Notes: generated from the sequence alone by a model not told the origin. Positions 18,189-26,772 are shown, numbered from the stretch's first letter. The stretch is DNA of 64,000 nt from RUG334 sp045599645 (GCA_045599645.1 JAZRWI010000023.1:28951-92950); one strand, 5' to 3'. Numbers and translations are program-made.

Positions 18189-19148
18189 TTAATCCTTCAA
18201 TTTAAGGCTGGAGCAGCCGCACAGGAAGCTTTGATCGCTCATGCGATTTTTGCCTGGACGCTGGAGCTCGATAAGTTTAATAGCTGTGTTGTTGCCACAA
18301 GCTATAATAATACCGGTTTTGGAGCAGCAGGAAATAATTTCACCAGGTTGGGAATTCTGTTTTCCTTCAACAACTTTTGCTCTGAAAACCTTTATTCTTG
18401 TGTCATTGTCGCAGTTGAACCATGCACCTGGAAATGGGCTCATTGCATAAATAAGGTTACGGATTTCATCGGCTGGCTTATTCCAGTCTATCTTAGCTGT
18501 TTCTGTAGTAATCTTAGCTGTATAGGTAGCCTTAGAATGATCCTGAGGAACAGGGGTAATCTTACCTTCTGCATATTCGGCAAGAGTTTTGGCCAGTAAT
18601 GGCGCACCATTTGCACAAAGCTTGTCGTGGACAGCCTCAAGATCGTCTTCTTCTTCGATTGGTAAATGGCTTACTGCCAGCATATCGCCTTCGTCCATAC
18701 CCTTGCTCATTAGCATAACAGTATTACCTGTTTCCTTGCAGCCATTCAAAAGAACATACTGCATTGGGGAAGAGCCTCTGAAGCTTGGAAGCAATGATGC
18801 ATGAAGATTTACTGGGGCAATTGTTGGAATATCAAGAACTGCCTGTGGAAGAATCAGACCATAGGCTACTACTGCTAAATAATCAGGCTTAAAAGAACGG
18901 AGAACTTCTATTTCTTCCGGTTCCTTTTTAAAGCTTGATGGAGTTCTGACCGGAATATTATGTTCTAAGGCAAAAGCCTTTACTGGAGTTGGAGTCAGGG
19001 TTTTGCCACGTCCCTTTGGACGGTCTGGCATTGAATAGACAGCTACAACTTCAAAATCTGATGATTTATAAAGCTCTTTGAGGCATGGAACGGAAAAGTC
19101 CGGACTGCCCATAAATACAACTCTGTATGGCTTTGCTGCTTTTGACAT
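18189..19148 (-). CDS. fmt: Methionyl-tRNA formyltransferase
   Basis: Transfers a formyl group from 10-formyl-THF to initiator Met-tRNA. The 319-residue protein shows the N-terminal VVFMGSPDFSVPCL, the conserved AYGLILPQAVLDIP and NLHASLLPSFRGSSPMQ (active-site Asn, His and the SLLP..RG segment), and the downstream catalytic-loop region ending in MDEGDML. A C-terminal OB-like domain follows. It starts 2 bp after the def stop, the common def-fmt pairing. Confidence 0.97.
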   Translation of the reverse strand: MSKAAKPYRVVFMGSPDFSVPCLKELYKSSDFEVVAVYSMPDRPKGRGKTLTPTPVKAFALEHNIPVRTPSSFKKEPEEIEVLRSFKPDYLAVVAYGLILPQAVLDIPTIAPVNLHASLLPSFRGSSPMQYVLLNGCKETGNTVMLMSKGMDEGDMLAVSHLPIEEEDDLEAVHDKLCANGAPLLAKTLAEYAEGKITPVPQDHSKATYTAKITTETAKIDWNKPADEIRNLIYAMSPFPGAWFNCDNDTRIKVFRAKVVEGKQNSQPGEIISCCSKTGIIIACGNNTAIKLIELQRPGKNRMSDQSFLCGCSSLKLKD

Positions 19149-19150
19149 AA

Positions 19151-19699
19151 TTAATTGGCCTCGATTGGTGAACCTTCTTCGGCTTCTTCTTCGCCTTCTT
19201 CGTAAAGAGTGCCGCCTTGCTTGATTATTTCAAGTTCGTTCTTTATCTGAAGCTTACGAGCCTTAGAAATGTGATCAATAAATACAACACCTTCAAGATG
19301 GTCTAATTCATGCTGGATAGCTCTGGCTAAGAGGCCTTCTGCTTCAACTTCATATACTTCACCATCATTCGGGTCAGTGTATTCAGCTACAACCTTAGTC
19401 GCTCTGGTAACGTTTTCGCTAAGACCAGGAAGTGAGAGGCAGCCTTCAGGACCGTTTTCTTTTCCGGATTTCTTTAAAATTACCGGATTAACCATAGCGA
19501 TTGGGTCTTCACCACAGTCTATAACAACAAGTCTGATGTTTTTGCCAATCTGTGGACCTGCAAGACCAACACCGTTAGCTGCATACATGGTTTCGAACAT
19601 ATCATCGACAAGCTTTCTGAGGTCGTCGTCGATTTTTTCTACTGGCTTACAAACTTCTCTTAATTCTTCTTCGCCATAATGAAGAATTCTGTATTTCAT
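19151..19699 (-). CDS. def: Peptide deformylase
   Basis: Removes the formyl group from nascent peptides; an iron/zinc enzyme. All three motifs are present: GVGLAGPQIG, EGCLSLPG and QHELDHLEG (HExxH metal site). The open frame reaches 19783, but ATG 19699 (MKYRILHYG) is preferred because it has a GGAG ribosome-binding site 8 nt upstream and matches the family N-terminus. The C-terminus carries an acidic tail (EEGEEEAEEG). The small-protein gene and its terminator lie directly upstream, so def probably opens the def-fmt-rex-STAS-rel-UDG transcript. Confidence 0.95.
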   Translation of the reverse strand: MKYRILHYGEEELREVCKPVEKIDDDLRKLVDDMFETMYAANGVGLAGPQIGKNIRLVVIDCGEDPIAMVNPVILKKSGKENGPEGCLSLPGLSENVTRATKVVAEYTDPNDGEVYEVEAEGLLARAIQHELDHLEGVVFIDHISKARKLQIKNELEIIKQGGTLYEEGEEEAEEGSPIEAN

Positions 19700-19773
19700 A
19701 AAATAAACTCCGAAATAATATATTATTTTAGTTGTGAATTCTATCACAAGCCCCAGAATATCGCAATAAAAAA

Positions 19774-19801
19774 GGGCAGTCATTCGACTGCCCTTTTTTT
19801 T
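19774..19801 (-). terminator. Intrinsic terminator after the small-protein gene
   Basis: An 8-bp GC-rich stem (GGGCAGTC/GACTGCCC) with a 4-nt loop, flanked by an A-run on one side and an 8-T run on the other, so it could work in both directions. It lies 10 bp beyond the stop of the minus-strand gene at 19811-19948 and upstream of def. Confidence 0.85.
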
Positions 19802-19810
19802 ATAACTTGA

Positions 19811-19948
19811 TTATTTATTCTGAATATTCAGAGGTTTATATTGTTCATCACCTGTTTCAATGTAGAGGATAAAATCATTTATGTCTTTTTCATTCCAGCC
19901 CGCAGCTCTAAGCACAAGTATTAGCCTGGAAGCTTCTTGCATGTTCAT
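19811..19948 (-). CDS. Small protein of 45 residues, unknown function
   Basis: The frame MNMQEASRLILVLRAAGWNE... ends ...PLNIQNK with TAA and is followed at once by a strong intrinsic terminator. A GGGGGA ribosome-binding site stands 6-7 nt before the ATG. A second ATG lies two codons in. The sequence looks like two short amphipathic helices (EASRLILVLRAAG; EKDINDFILYIE), soluble and acidic. I do not recognise a family. Ribosome-binding site, codon use and dedicated terminator support a real gene between priA and def. Confidence 0.7.
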   Translation of the reverse strand: MNMQEASRLILVLRAAGWNEKDINDFILYIETGDEQYKPLNIQNK

Positions 19949-20058
19949 AGATTGTTCCCCCGTTTTTTCTAGTATATACATTTTCTATTTCATGTGTCAA
20001 ATATGCATTGTGACTAAGTCATAAAACCAGTAAAGATTAGAGCTTTCAGCAATCTCGG

Positions 20059-20178
20059 CCAAAAGCCAAAAGCTAATAGCCAAAAGCCTATTGAAACAAG
20101 CTTTATACTCTCTTCATATAAAATAACGTCCTGCTTCCAGCTTCCAGCTTCCAGCTTCTAGCTTCACGCTTCGAGCTT
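20059..20178. repeat. Two degenerate 7-bp tandem repeats
   Basis: The 234-bp gap between priA and the small gene holds two heptamer tracts: CCAAAAG-type units at about 20059-20089 and six GCTTCCA-type units at 20133-20174. The second ends just before the priA stop codon. No gene or clear promoter was seen in the rest of this gap. Confidence 0.75.
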
Positions 20179-20182
20179 ACTC

Positions 20183-22579
20183 TCACATCATGAAGTATGG
20201 ATTAATATCGATGTTTAGCTTTGTGTCACTAGGCTTCTTAAGCTGGTCTGTAACTTCTTTTACTGTATTTATCAAGGTTTCTAAATCAGGCATTTTAAGC
20301 ATGACCTGATACCTGAAATTGTTATTTATTTGTTCCAAGGCTGCTGGTGCTGGACCAAAAAGAAAAGCCTGGTTTACTTTTGGATGCTTGGCAAACAGGT
20401 CATATAGCTTCTGAGCTGTTTGCATGGCTTTTTCTCTGTGCGGACTTTCAATAACAAAATGAGCCAGCTCAATAAATGGCGGGAATTGCGCTTCTTTGCG
20501 AAGCTTGGCTTCTTCATCAAAGAAACCATGAAAATCTTCAGTCAGTGCATGCTGAATAGAGTGATGCTCTGGACTATAGGTTTGAAGAACTACATTGCCA
20601 AGGGAATCGCCACGGCCAGCGCGCCCGGCTACCTGGGCTAATAGTGAGAAGTTACGTTCAGATGCCCTGAAATCCGGTAGCTTTAATAAACTATCTGCAG
20701 CAATGATTCCAACAAGGGTTACATTCGGAAAATCAAGCCCTTTTGCGACCATCTGGGTGCCGATAAGAATATCTATTTCACCTCTGCCAAAAGAGTCAAG
20801 AATATGTTCCATACTGCCTTTGGTGGTTACAACATCAGAGTCAAGTCTCTGAACTCTCGCTGTTGGGAAATATGCCTTAGCTTGAGCTTCAATCATCTGG
20901 GTGCCTGCCCCGAAGAATTTAATCTTTTTGCTCTGGCACTTAGGACAAACCTTTGGAACCTCCTGCAATTCACCGCAGTAATGGCATCGAAGAACCTGAC
21001 TTCCTATATGGTAGGCCATGGAAATATTACATTTGGAGCATTTTACTGCTTCACCACATTCTGCACATAATACGAAGGTTGAGTAGCCACGTCGGTTCAA
21101 ATAAAGAATGGCCTGCTTCTTGTTTTTTAAGGTTTGTGCTATCGCTGAAGTCAATGCTTCAGAAAACATTGAGCGCTGTTTCTTGGTTACAAGCTCTTTT
21201 CTCATGTCTACAATCTCAACCTTAGGAGGCTGACGGTTGCTGACTCGGTTATTCATTTCGCAGAGATGATATTTGCCATTTAGACAATTCTGGTAAGAGT
21301 CTATTGTAGGTGTTGCAGAACCCATTACAAGAAGGCCGCCTTCCAGTTTGCAGCGCATGGCAGCAACTTCTCTGGCATGATAACGTGGTGAATTTGCCTG
21401 CTTGAAGGTTGGTTCCCCTTCTTCATCCAGGATTATGGTTCCAAGATTTGGTAGGGGAGCGAAAACCGCAGAGCGGGCACCGACAACAACCGGGCATAAA
21501 CCACGTCTGATTCTTTCCCATTGGTCAAAACGTTCGCCGTCAGAAAGCTTGCTGTGAAGAATGGCTACACTTGTTCCGAAACGATCTATGAAACGCTTCA
21601 TCATCTGCGGGGTCAGTGATATTTCGGGAACTAGTACTATGGCTGTGCGCTTTTGTTCCAATATATGTGAAACCCATCGCAGATAAACCTCGGTTTTGCC
21701 GGAACAGGTTACACCTCTTACTAAAACTGGCTTTTTATCGCTTTCGAAAGCGTTTTTTATAACGTCTAATACACCCTTCTGTTCTTCATTCAGTTCTGGT
21801 ATAGGAGCTGCGTCACGCTTGTAATAGTCTTGGGTCGCTGCTTCTCTGATTACTCTTTCTTCTACTTCAATAAGAAGACCTTTTTTCTTGAGTCCATTAA
21901 TAGGGGAAGAGCTGACCTGCGCCTTCCTTGCTAGCGCGGCTGCTGTAGGGGCTGTATTGCAGGTCATTATTGCTTCCATGACAAGCTTTTCTTTAGCTGT
22001 GAGCTTTGCTAGTTCAATTGGCATTTCGCTGTTAAGGCGCAATACCTTAATCATTCTTGGTCCCTGAGCTTCTGTCAGGCTATATTGCATTTCAACATAA
22101 CCCTTTTCAAGCCATCTGTTTATTTTGGAACCTGTTAAAGAATAGTTTTTGCAAAAACTTGCGTAATTTGTCCAATCTCCGAAATCTATGAGATACTTTA
22201 AGCCTTCTTGCAATGGCTCAGCAGTTGAAGCTTCTGGTAAGGCTCTTATCTGTCTGACCAGGCTTTGTTTGATACCTGCTGGCAGCATTGTATTTAAAAC
22301 TTCACCGATATTGCATACGCAGGAATGAGCTATCTGTCTTGCAAGCTCAAACATTGTCGGGGATATTAACGGGGTAGGGTCTAATACTTCACCTAATTCA
22401 ACTGTTTTAAAAGCTGGCATTTCCTGGTGAATTCTTATGACATAGCCAACTAGCTTTCTGGATTGAAGTGGAACAATAACACGTGCTCCGATTAGCGGTA
22501 ACTCGCGTTCCTCGCTGATGTGATATGTGAAGATTCCGTCTGCAATCTGATTGGCAAAAGCAACTTCTACGTAATTCAT
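20183..22579 (-). CDS. priA: Primosomal helicase PriA
   Basis: A 3'-to-5' superfamily 2 helicase that reloads the replisome at stalled forks. The 798 residues contain the N-terminal DNA-binding domain, Walker A GVTCSGKTEVYLR near residue 291, the DExx box near 383, and eight zinc-binding Cys in CAECGEAVKCSKC...CHYCGEL...CPKC between about 500 and 545. Motif V/VI sequences GTQMVAKGLDFPNVTLVG and QVAGRAGRG are intact. Two oddities: Walker A has Cys where Gly is usual (GVTGSGKTE), and the DEEH box reads DEEGEPTFKQ, so the usual His is Gly. The gene lies 40 bp after the coaBC-like gene, the expected neighbour order. Confidence 0.95.
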   Translation of the reverse strand: MNYVEVAFANQIADGIFTYHISEERELPLIGARVIVPLQSRKLVGYVIRIHQEMPAFKTVELGEVLDPTPLISPTMFELARQIAHSCVCNIGEVLNTMLPAGIKQSLVRQIRALPEASTAEPLQEGLKYLIDFGDWTNYASFCKNYSLTGSKINRWLEKGYVEMQYSLTEAQGPRMIKVLRLNSEMPIELAKLTAKEKLVMEAIMTCNTAPTAAALARKAQVSSSPINGLKKKGLLIEVEERVIREAATQDYYKRDAAPIPELNEEQKGVLDVIKNAFESDKKPVLVRGVTCSGKTEVYLRWVSHILEQKRTAIVLVPEISLTPQMMKRFIDRFGTSVAILHSKLSDGERFDQWERIRRGLCPVVVGARSAVFAPLPNLGTIILDEEGEPTFKQANSPRYHAREVAAMRCKLEGGLLVMGSATPTIDSYQNCLNGKYHLCEMNNRVSNRQPPKVEIVDMRKELVTKKQRSMFSEALTSAIAQTLKNKKQAILYLNRRGYSTFVLCAECGEAVKCSKCNISMAYHIGSQVLRCHYCGELQEVPKVCPKCQSKKIKFFGAGTQMIEAQAKAYFPTARVQRLDSDVVTTKGSMEHILDSFGRGEIDILIGTQMVAKGLDFPNVTLVGIIAADSLLKLPDFRASERNFSLLAQVAGRAGRGDSLGNVVLQTYSPEHHSIQHALTEDFHGFFDEEAKLRKEAQFPPFIELAHFVIESPHREKAMQTAQKLYDLFAKHPKVNQAFLFGPAPAALEQINNNFRYQVMLKMPDLETLINTVKEVTDQLKKPSDTKLNIDINPYFMM

Positions 22580-22619
22580 GTTTACCTCAGTTCGGATTTT
22601 GTTTTAAAGCATTGTAGCT

Positions 22620-23618
22620 TTATTCTCTGTCCATTTCTTCTCTCAAGTATTCTATAAACTTTGAGAAGCAGCTCTTACAGCTGAAATCTGGCAGAAGTCT
22701 GATTTCAATACTATCAGTGATTATTAAACCGTTTTTATGTTTGTTTAAATATATTAAGCCATTCTCTGGATGCTTATCACCGTTATCTTCAAGTAGAATT
22801 CTGATTGTTTTGGATTCTCTGCCAATAACGATTTCGGAAGCTAAAAACTTTGAATCACCACGAGACTTTGAAAGCTCATTATAGTCTGAACTATGGGCGG
22901 TTTCCCCAGTTCTCAGTTCCCGGTCTCCTAGTTCTGCTTTTTCTTCTATTCCGTATTCTTCAAATGCTGTTTTTAAATCTTTAATATATTCTATACTGCT
23001 GATATCACCATTAAAACAGTAAGTAATACCACCATTAAGGGCTTTTGAGGCTGTTAATTTTACAACATCAGCTAAAATCCCTTCAAAAACTTCATGCATC
23101 TTCAATAAGTTATCTGGTAGAGTTATAATTTCATAATTTATTGCTCTAGTGGCGAAGCTTTCACGGTTTGCTTCTGCTGTCAGAATTTTGATATTCTTAC
23201 ATCGGTTATTTATGCATGCTGTGAATTCTTTATTTAAAGAAGCTTTCTCACAAAACTGAGGTTCATCATTGGGGTTAGAAAAGGCTGTATTTCTCCCAAC
23301 CCCCAACCCCAAGTCCCCAGTTCCAGGGGTTCCTTCCGGTTCTATTACTATTGCTGTGTCTATTTTAAAATCAGCTTTTACCCAGCCTGGTTTATGCGAT
23401 GAAGACCAGGGTGAATGTTCTGTTATATCTTTGATGGCGGCCGCAGATACATACTCTTCTGCTCCTTCAAAAAAGATAGATTTTACATCAAACCCTGCAT
23501 GCGAAAAAAGCATTGCTAGTTCAATGCCTTGAGCACTAGCAATGCCTTTGTTAAACGCTATTAATACGTTCTGCTTCTTAGTTGTCTTTCTTTTCGCTGA
23601 TTTCAACTTCCAGAGCAC
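22620..23618 (-). CDS. Degenerate CoaBC-like flavoprotein (probable relic of phosphopantothenoylcysteine decarboxylase/synthetase)
   Basis: Position between rpoZ and priA is the normal place of coaBC. The N-terminus (NVLIAFNKGIASAQGIELAM, then FEGAEEYVSAAAIKDIT) follows the CoaC pattern of a nucleotide-binding start, GIAA..A.EL and the EGA..FV segment. The decarboxylase active-site His and PASANT-type motif and the CoaB synthetase motifs are not recognisable, and 332 residues is short for about 400. Two stretches are encoded by degenerate 7-bp repeats (22906-22933 and 23295-23329). The start is uncertain: the GTG at 23618 overlaps rpoZ by 41 bp, and TTG 23606 is an alternative. It is either a fast-evolving repurposed protein or a decaying gene still in frame. 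Confidence 0.6.
   Translation of the reverse strand: MLWKLKSAKRKTTKKQNVLIAFNKGIASAQGIELAMLFSHAGFDVKSIFFEGAEEYVSAAAIKDITEHSPWSSSHKPGWVKADFKIDTAIVIEPEGTPGTGDLGLGVGRNTAFSNPNDEPQFCEKASLNKEFTACINNRCKNIKILTAEANRESFATRAINYEIITLPDNLLKMHEVFEGILADVVKLTASKALNGGITYCFNGDISSIEYIKDLKTAFEEYGIEEKAELGDRELRTGETAHSSDYNELSKSRGDSKFLASEIVIGRESKTIRILLEDNGDKHPENGLIYLNKHKNGLIITDSIEIRLLPDFSCKSCFSKFIEYLREEMDRE
22906..22933. repeat. Heptamer repeat inside the coaBC-like gene (site 1)
   Basis: Four consecutive 7-bp units, CCAGTTC, TCAGTTC, CCGGTCT, CCTAGTT. They encode part of the segment GDRELRTGE. The repeats resemble intergenic heptamer tracts elsewhere in the window. Confidence 0.6.
23295..23329. repeat. Heptamer repeat inside the coaBC-like gene (site 2)
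   Basis: Five 7-bp units beginning with two exact CCCAACC copies, followed by CCAAGTC, CCCAGTT and CCAGGGG. On the coding strand they give the Gly-rich segment TGDLGLGVG. Confidence 0.65.
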
Positions 23619-23784
23619 CTGAAGCGATTTCTTCCATAGCTACTTTAATGTAGTTATCGTCATATTCTTCTACAAGGCGCTGTTTGCCTTCTACAAGCAT
23701 TTTTACGCGGTTAGAAATAGCCATAACTGCATCGTATTTGTTAGGAATCTTGTTAATTATTTCACTTCTAGAGCGGAATTTCAT
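23578..23784 (-). CDS. rpoZ: RNA polymerase omega subunit
   Basis: A 68-residue protein with the omega core NKYDAVMAISNRVKMLVEGK, used in assembly of the RNA polymerase beta-prime subunit and in several bacteria in ppGpp response. Its ATG overlaps the remA stop by 4 bp (ATGA), so the two are translationally coupled. Guanylate kinase (gmk), which normally lies between remA and rpoZ in this gene order, is absent. Confidence 0.93.
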   Translation of the reverse strand: MKFRSRSEIINKIPNKYDAVMAISNRVKMLVEGKQRLVEEYDDNYIKVAMEEIASGALEVEISEKKDN

Positions 23785-24125
23785 ACTTCAACCTCCGTTG
23801 AATCTAAATCAGTTTCGTCAGTGTTATCATCCTGAAGAACTACAACATCATCAGAGTCTTCATCTTCAGGGTTCTGACTGGTTTTCTTGCCCATCATGCG
23901 GAGAGCCGCAGTTTCTGGGTTTATGGCCGACAAGATTACATGATTTGAATCTGTAACGATGATGCTTCTTGTTTTTCGACCATAACTTGCATCTATAAGG
24001 CGACCCTGTTCTTTGGCGTCTTCCTTTAAACGCTTAATTGGCGCAGAACCGGGACTGACAATCGCCACGACGCGGTCTGCAGCTACAACATTTCCAAAGC
24101 CTATATTTAAAAGAAGAACCTTCAT
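23781..24125 (-). CDS. remA: RemA/DUF370 family protein with acidic C-terminal tail
   Basis: The start at ATG 24125 (MKVLLLNIGFGNVVAADRVV) matches the family and has AAGGA 8 nt upstream; the open frame continues to 24182 inside yicC. The core (SPGSAPIKRL, LIDASYGRKTRSIIVTDSNHVILSA) is the conserved RemA fold. In Bacillus subtilis RemA is a DNA-binding activator of biofilm genes. Here an Asp/Glu-rich tail of about 35 residues is added, which would oppose DNA binding at that end. It begins 11 bp after the yicC stop. Confidence 0.9.
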   Translation of the reverse strand: MKVLLLNIGFGNVVAADRVVAIVSPGSAPIKRLKEDAKEQGRLIDASYGRKTRSIIVTDSNHVILSAINPETAALRMMGKKTSQNPEDEDSDDVVVLQDDNTDETDLDSTEVEV

Positions 24126-24136
24126 GCGGGGTTTCC

Positions 24137-25012
24137 TTATTCGATGTTCTGAGCTTGTTCGCGAATCTTTTCGATTTCGCACTTAAGATCGAGAGCTAAC
24201 TGAGTAATTGCAAAATCATTGATTTTGCTGCTCAAGGTATTAGCTTCGCGGTTAAGTTCCTGCACTAAGAAATCAAGACGTCTGCCAACCGGCTTGTCAG
24301 AACCAAGGATATTATCCAGTTCCTTAAGATGGCTGTAAAGTCTTGCTATTTCTTCGCTTACGTCACTTTTATCAACCCAAAGAGCTATTTCCATACCAAG
24401 TCTTGATTCATCAAAACCGGCTTGACCAGCCAATTCTTTGATTCTTTCTGTGAACTTGGTTATGAAATTTGCCTTGAATTCTGGAAGTAGCTTTTCAATC
24501 TTTGCGATTGTTTCGCGCATTACCTGTGCGTGCTGCTTTATATCGTTTGCAAGGTTTTCGCCTTCACGCTTACGGGCTTCAACAAAAGCCTTAACTGCTT
24601 CTGCCAAAACGGGTTCGATACGCTTCCAAAGTTCATCATTATCTGCTTCTTCAGAATCGACCTTCATAACCCCAGGCAAAGATAATAAACCATCAAGAGC
24701 CATTGGCAGTTTCTTTCCGGTTGATTCGCTGATTTCATCATTTAAAGCTATGAGCTTGTTAAGCAGAGGCTTATTGATGATGACGTCCTGATTTGGGTTA
24801 TAATCGACGATTTCAAGGTGCAAATAAACCTTGCCACGGCTTATAACATTGCTGACATATTGGCGCATAGCACCATCCGCCCAGTTATAGCCATAAGGTA
24901 AGTGGGTATCAATCTGTAAAAAACGATTATTGACAGACTTCAACTCGACGCTTACACGTCCAGCATTGTCTGTAATACTTGCTCTACCAAAACCTGTTAA
25001 ACTTGAAATCAT
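24137..25012 (-). CDS. yicC: YicC family protein (YicC-like endoribonuclease family)
   Basis: MISSLTGFGRA at the N-terminus and the C-terminal GRRLDFLVQELNREANTLSSK segment are the hallmark YicC motifs. Family members are endoribonucleases involved in RNA turnover. The start is set at ATG 25012; an upstream TTG at 25021 only adds three residues. The central part is helical and coiled-coil-like. It heads the yicC-remA-rpoZ group. Confidence 0.94.
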   Translation of the reverse strand: MISSLTGFGRASITDNAGRVSVELKSVNNRFLQIDTHLPYGYNWADGAMRQYVSNVISRGKVYLHLEIVDYNPNQDVIINKPLLNKLIALNDEISESTGKKLPMALDGLLSLPGVMKVDSEEADNDELWKRIEPVLAEAVKAFVEARKREGENLANDIKQHAQVMRETIAKIEKLLPEFKANFITKFTERIKELAGQAGFDESRLGMEIALWVDKSDVSEEIARLYSHLKELDNILGSDKPVGRRLDFLVQELNREANTLSSKINDFAITQLALDLKCEIEKIREQAQNIE

Positions 25013-25068
25013 AGTAAGCAATTATACCTTGCTGATATATAATAATCAACTTTTTTGTAAATTGTTAT

Positions 25069-25914
25069 TTATTCCAAAGTTAAGCCAGTGACATCGGTAA
25101 ATCCACCTTTTTCTATCCAATCATCAATCTGTTTAGCTCTTAATACGGTAAACGGGTGGGTCATTCTGGCTGTAATCAGAGTTATATAGGCCTGATTGAG
25201 GAATGATGCATCTGTTGCGTCTTGATAGGTTTTTATTTGTTTGGTAAAATCTTCTTCACTCATCTGGTCATAGAATTTCGGTGATGCGCATGCCATCTTC
25301 ATGAAGGTTCTGTTGGTTATGTGCCTGTCTTGAACGCAAATAAGACCGGCTCTGTCTGCTGAAAGCTCTGATTTCCTTTCCCAGTCAAAAATAGCCATTT
25401 CTAATCCTGTTGATATAAGGCCGCTTAAACCAAAGGTTGCACTGGCAATAATTTCTAATACAAGCTTAAAATGCTTGGCCATAGTTTTATACATAACATG
25501 ACCACATTTTATATGACCTAATTCATGACCAATTACAAAAAGAAGTTCTTCTTCGCTAAAGCTTTCAAGCATTCCTGAGGTGACAACTATGAATGGTTTT
25601 GTCTGACCATAGGTGTAAGCATTTGGTACAGGATCAGTTGCAACATATAGTTCTGGTTCTGGAACATCGATTATTTGACAAGCTTCTTTTAATATCTTCT
25701 GAAGATTTGGAAGCATTTTGCCTGTTACATGAACATTGGTTGCCAGGTTCGTCATTCGGAAAAACTGTTCAAAACCAACTTCCATCAATTTTTTAACAAG
25801 ATACTCAAATCCTGGGATTGCCTGCAAGGCGTCTACTGCCTGTTTATCCCATGGATGCTGAAAATGTTCCCTTTTAAGCCCTGTAAAATGTTTTTTATTG
25901 CTAAAATCAGTCAT
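25069..25914 (-). CDS. M48-family zinc metalloprotease
   Basis: A peptidase M48 (HtpX/Ste24-like) core with HELGH near residue 130 and the downstream third-ligand motif SELSADRAGL. The N-terminal 50 residues are soluble. Only one moderately hydrophobic stretch (LVLEIIASATFGLSGLIS) follows HELGH, so it is probably a membrane-associated or cytosolic M48 of the short type rather than four-pass HtpX. Two ATGs compete: 25920 sits almost on the GAGGAG ribosome-binding site, while 25914 has normal spacing and was chosen. The substrate is unknown. Confidence 0.88.
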   Translation of the reverse strand: MTDFSNKKHFTGLKREHFQHPWDKQAVDALQAIPGFEYLVKKLMEVGFEQFFRMTNLATNVHVTGKMLPNLQKILKEACQIIDVPEPELYVATDPVPNAYTYGQTKPFIVVTSGMLESFSEEELLFVIGHELGHIKCGHVMYKTMAKHFKLVLEIIASATFGLSGLISTGLEMAIFDWERKSELSADRAGLICVQDRHITNRTFMKMACASPKFYDQMSEEDFTKQIKTYQDATDASFLNQAYITLITARMTHPFTVLRAKQIDDWIEKGGFTDVTGLTLE

Positions 25915-25965
25915 TCTCATCTCTCCTCAGAAAAATACTATATCAAGTATAGCACAAAAAACTTA

Positions 25966-26772
25966 TTAGTCTGCAAAAAGTTGTAAATACTGCTCTGGGG
26001 AAATATTTTCCGGGCGGGCCATTGAATCAAGGCCTAGATTTTCAAAACGTTCTGTCCAGTTGGTTGCAGGAAATGTGCGTTTTAAAGTTGATAAGGCAAT
26101 CTTTCTGCGTTGGTTGAATAGAGCAGATATATATTTTAATGCTTCTATGCGTTTTTGGCGTTCTTCATTGCTCATCTGGATTGGTTCTAATATAAGAACA
26201 CTGCTGTCGATTTTGGGCTGTGGAACAAATGAAGCTGGTCCATATTTATGACCAATTCTTGCCTTAGCAAATAAAGCTGTATGAACGGATAAATAACTGT
26301 ATTCCTTATGGTTGACCGGAACTGAGGCCTTTACAGAGACTTCATGCTGCAGTAGAAATACTAAACGTGCTGGAGTTGGACCATTTTCCAAAAATCGCTT
26401 AATGATAGGGGTACCACAGTAATAGGGGAGGTTGCCGCATACCAGCAGAGGCTTAGTTGGAGTTGGCAGTTCTTCCTGTTTAAGTTCAAGAAAATCACCC
26501 CATGTAATGTTTTCTTTCGGGCATATTCCTTCCAGGATTTCTTTCATGCGTTCGTCAATTTCAAACAAATGCATATCCGCACCAGTTTCGATAAGACGCT
26601 TGGTTAAAGCACCCTTGCCAGGGCCAATTTCCCATACACAATAATTAGGGTTCGGAGCTAGTTCAGTGATAATTTCGTTGGGTATTCTTTCATCTATACA
26701 GAAATTCTGGCCCAGGGATTTCTTGGCTCTGATGCCGTCTGGTCTTGGTTTGCTGAATTTATTTATCATCAT
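25966..26772 (-). CDS. rsmA: 16S rRNA dimethyladenosine transferase RsmA/KsgA
   Basis: Methylates the two adjacent adenines near the 3' end of 16S rRNA using SAM. Motifs: KKSLGQNFCID at the N-terminus, SAM-binding EIGPGKGALT, acidic loop FEIDERM, and catalytic NLPYYCGTPI. The C-terminal domain has FNQRRKIALSTL. The start at 26772 is favoured by a GGGAG site just upstream; 26793 is also open. It overlaps the rqcP end, so the two are co-translated. Confidence 0.95.
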   Translation of the reverse strand: MMINKFSKPRPDGIRAKKSLGQNFCIDERIPNEIITELAPNPNYCVWEIGPGKGALTKRLIETGADMHLFEIDERMKEILEGICPKENITWGDFLELKQEELPTPTKPLLVCGNLPYYCGTPIIKRFLENGPTPARLVFLLQHEVSVKASVPVNHKEYSYLSVHTALFAKARIGHKYGPASFVPQPKIDSSVLILEPIQMSNEERQKRIEALKYISALFNQRRKIALSTLKRTFPATNWTERFENLGLDSMARPENISPEQYLQLFAD

